This document shows positions 58,046 through 58,871 of a stretch of DNA of 58,871 bases, piece by piece. Under the pieces are notes generated by a model. That model saw only the letters and a program-made list of their open reading frames with translations, was not told where the DNA came from and searched no databases. The position numbers and the translations under genes are program-made. The DNA is from Owenweeksia sp. (GTDB lineage: Bacteria > Bacteroidota > Bacteroidia > Flavobacteriales > Schleiferiaceae): the NCBI GenBank assembly GCA_028277105.1, contig JANQHO010000072.1, forward strand, positions 1 through 58,871. Direction: 5' to 3'. Positions within the stretch are counted from its first letter, which is position 1; each line of letters opens with the position of its first letter.

Positions 58046-58871
58046 ATGAAAAAGACCTTCCTTTTATCGCTGTTGACCCTATTGACTTTTTCCTCTGTTT
58101 TATTGAATGCTCAAACTATGAGTAAAGGGGATATTGCCTTTATTCGCTATAATACTGATGGCTCAGACGAATGGTCTTTTGTAGTATTGGCCGATATAGC
58201 ATCGGGAGAGGTGATGAAGTTTACCGATTTAGGTTGGGACGGCTCTGCCTTTTACACCGCAGCTAATGAGAGTGAGATCACTGTAACGACTACCTCTACC
58301 GTGTCGGCCGGAACAGTGGTAAATGTAAGCGGAACTACCTTTACCCCTAGTATTGGTACCGTAAATATAACAGGGGCAGACCTGACTAAACTTAACCTTT
58401 TTGCCGGGGATCAGATCCTCTGCTACCAGGGCTCGTCCGCCAGCCCTACTTTCATTGCTGCTATTCATGGAGATGATAGGGCTACAGATCACAATGCCAC
58501 CACCGGCTGGAATAATGGTACCAGCGATAATACTTCTTCTTCGGCCTTACCCTCTGGGCTAACTAATGGGACTGATGCCATAAGTCTTTTTCCTACAGGA
58601 ACAGATTCAGAAGAGGATAATGCCCGCTACAATTGTACGACAACCTCAGGTGATAAGGCTACCTTGCTGGCCGCCATCAATAATAGAAGTAATTGGGTTA
58701 GTGATGACGGGAGTGCTTATGCCTCCCCTTGTACTACTGCCTTTAGTATAACAGCCTCTTCACCTCCGGTAACAGCTTCCATCAGTGCCCAAACCAATGT
58801 AGCTTGTAACGGGGAAAGTACGGGATCGCTTACTGCTACGGCTACGGATGGTACCCCCAACTACGATTACG
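58046..58871 (+). CDS. SprB-repeat surface protein, N-terminal part
   Basis: ATG 58,046 starts a signal peptide (MKKTFLLSLLTLLTFSSVLLNAQ). The 275 visible residues are a secreted beta domain (SKGDIAFIRYNTDGSDEW, FVVLADI) seen in large Bacteroidota cell-surface proteins, then the start of a SprB-like repeat (ISAQTNVACNGESTGSLTAT, residues about 248-268). The gene runs off the right edge. It is probably a large T9SS-exported adhesin or gliding-related protein. Confidence 0.75.
   Translation, partial: MKKTFLLSLLTLLTFSSVLLNAQTMSKGDIAFIRYNTDGSDEWSFVVLADIASGEVMKFTDLGWDGSAFYTAANESEITVTTTSTVSAGTVVNVSGTTFTPSIGTVNITGADLTKLNLFAGDQILCYQGSSASPTFIAAIHGDDRATDHNATTGWNNGTSDNTSSSALPSGLTNGTDAISLFPTGTDSEEDNARYNCTTTSGDKATLLAAINNRSNWVSDDGSAYASPCTTAFSITASSPPVTASISAQTNVACNGESTGSLTATATDGTPNYDY

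Overview
The window comes from a member of the Bacteroidota. The right-hand genes show this: type IX secretion (T9SS) C-terminal sorting domains with the 'YPNP' signature, SprB-like surface repeats, a GLPGLI protein, a large TonB-dependent receptor with a carboxypeptidase-regulatory-like N-terminus, TPR/LuxR sensor-regulators, and promoters of the TTTG/TAnnTTTG type. The genus cannot be told from the sequence. UGA acts as a normal stop.

About 85% of the window (1 to about 49,944) is one integrated element whose left end lies outside the window. Its right border is a tRNA 3' fragment (CAT anticodon, tRNA-Met or Ile2 type) at 49,899-49,944 without a 5' half. A tyrosine recombinase (48,141-49,715), an excisionase-like protein and small HTH regulators lie just inside it. 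The intact tRNA should lie at the unseen left border.

The element has two parts. From 29.5 kb down to the left edge, nearly everything is on the minus strand in tightly overlapping gene strings. First comes a 'large-protein' DNA-handling module: a 2,270-aa protein with a C-terminal N6-type methyltransferase and an embedded sliding-clamp-like stretch, a 1,407-aa Strawberry-notch-type SF2 helicase, a MoxR/CobS-like AAA+ ATPase and a degenerate VWA-like partner. Next come a DnaA-domain-IV-like protein and an FtsK/HerA/A32-type ATPase that could package or pump DNA. Last comes a string that looks like a virion or envelope-assembly module: a protein with an acidic head, beta-rich core and basic tail; at least seven small proteins with a single terminal membrane helix; a zinc metallopeptidase; a membrane-anchored beta-propeller; and a TIGR02594/CHAP-type peptidoglycan hydrolase. 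I see no portal, large terminase, tail, relaxase, VirB4 or TraG gene. The best hypothesis, still unproven, is a large provirus-like element that may encode a tailless, membrane-containing particle.

The 29.9-48 kb part is accessory cargo: an internally duplicated protein beside an iteron-like repeat array, an OLD-like ATPase/TOPRIM nuclease (candidate defence gene), a lipoprotein plus TPR sensor, a CI-like repressor with a candidate operator, a PKD lipoprotein plus outer-membrane barrel pair, and a cassette of GLPGLI protein and TonB receptor bracketed by two paralogous 77-aa secreted two-cysteine proteins. A TPR/LuxR regulator is divergent from one of these.

From 49,945 on is ordinary chromosome: an O-antigen-ligase-like protein, T9SS cargo, a histidine-kinase remnant, a PhoD-like phosphatase whose T9SS tail is frameshifted, a TMTC-like membrane protein with TPRs, and the start of a SprB-repeat surface protein. 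Several frame breaks sit at homopolymers (A9 at 10.59 kb, A8 at 32.82 kb, C4 at 55.63 kb). They may be sequencing indels or real slippage sites.
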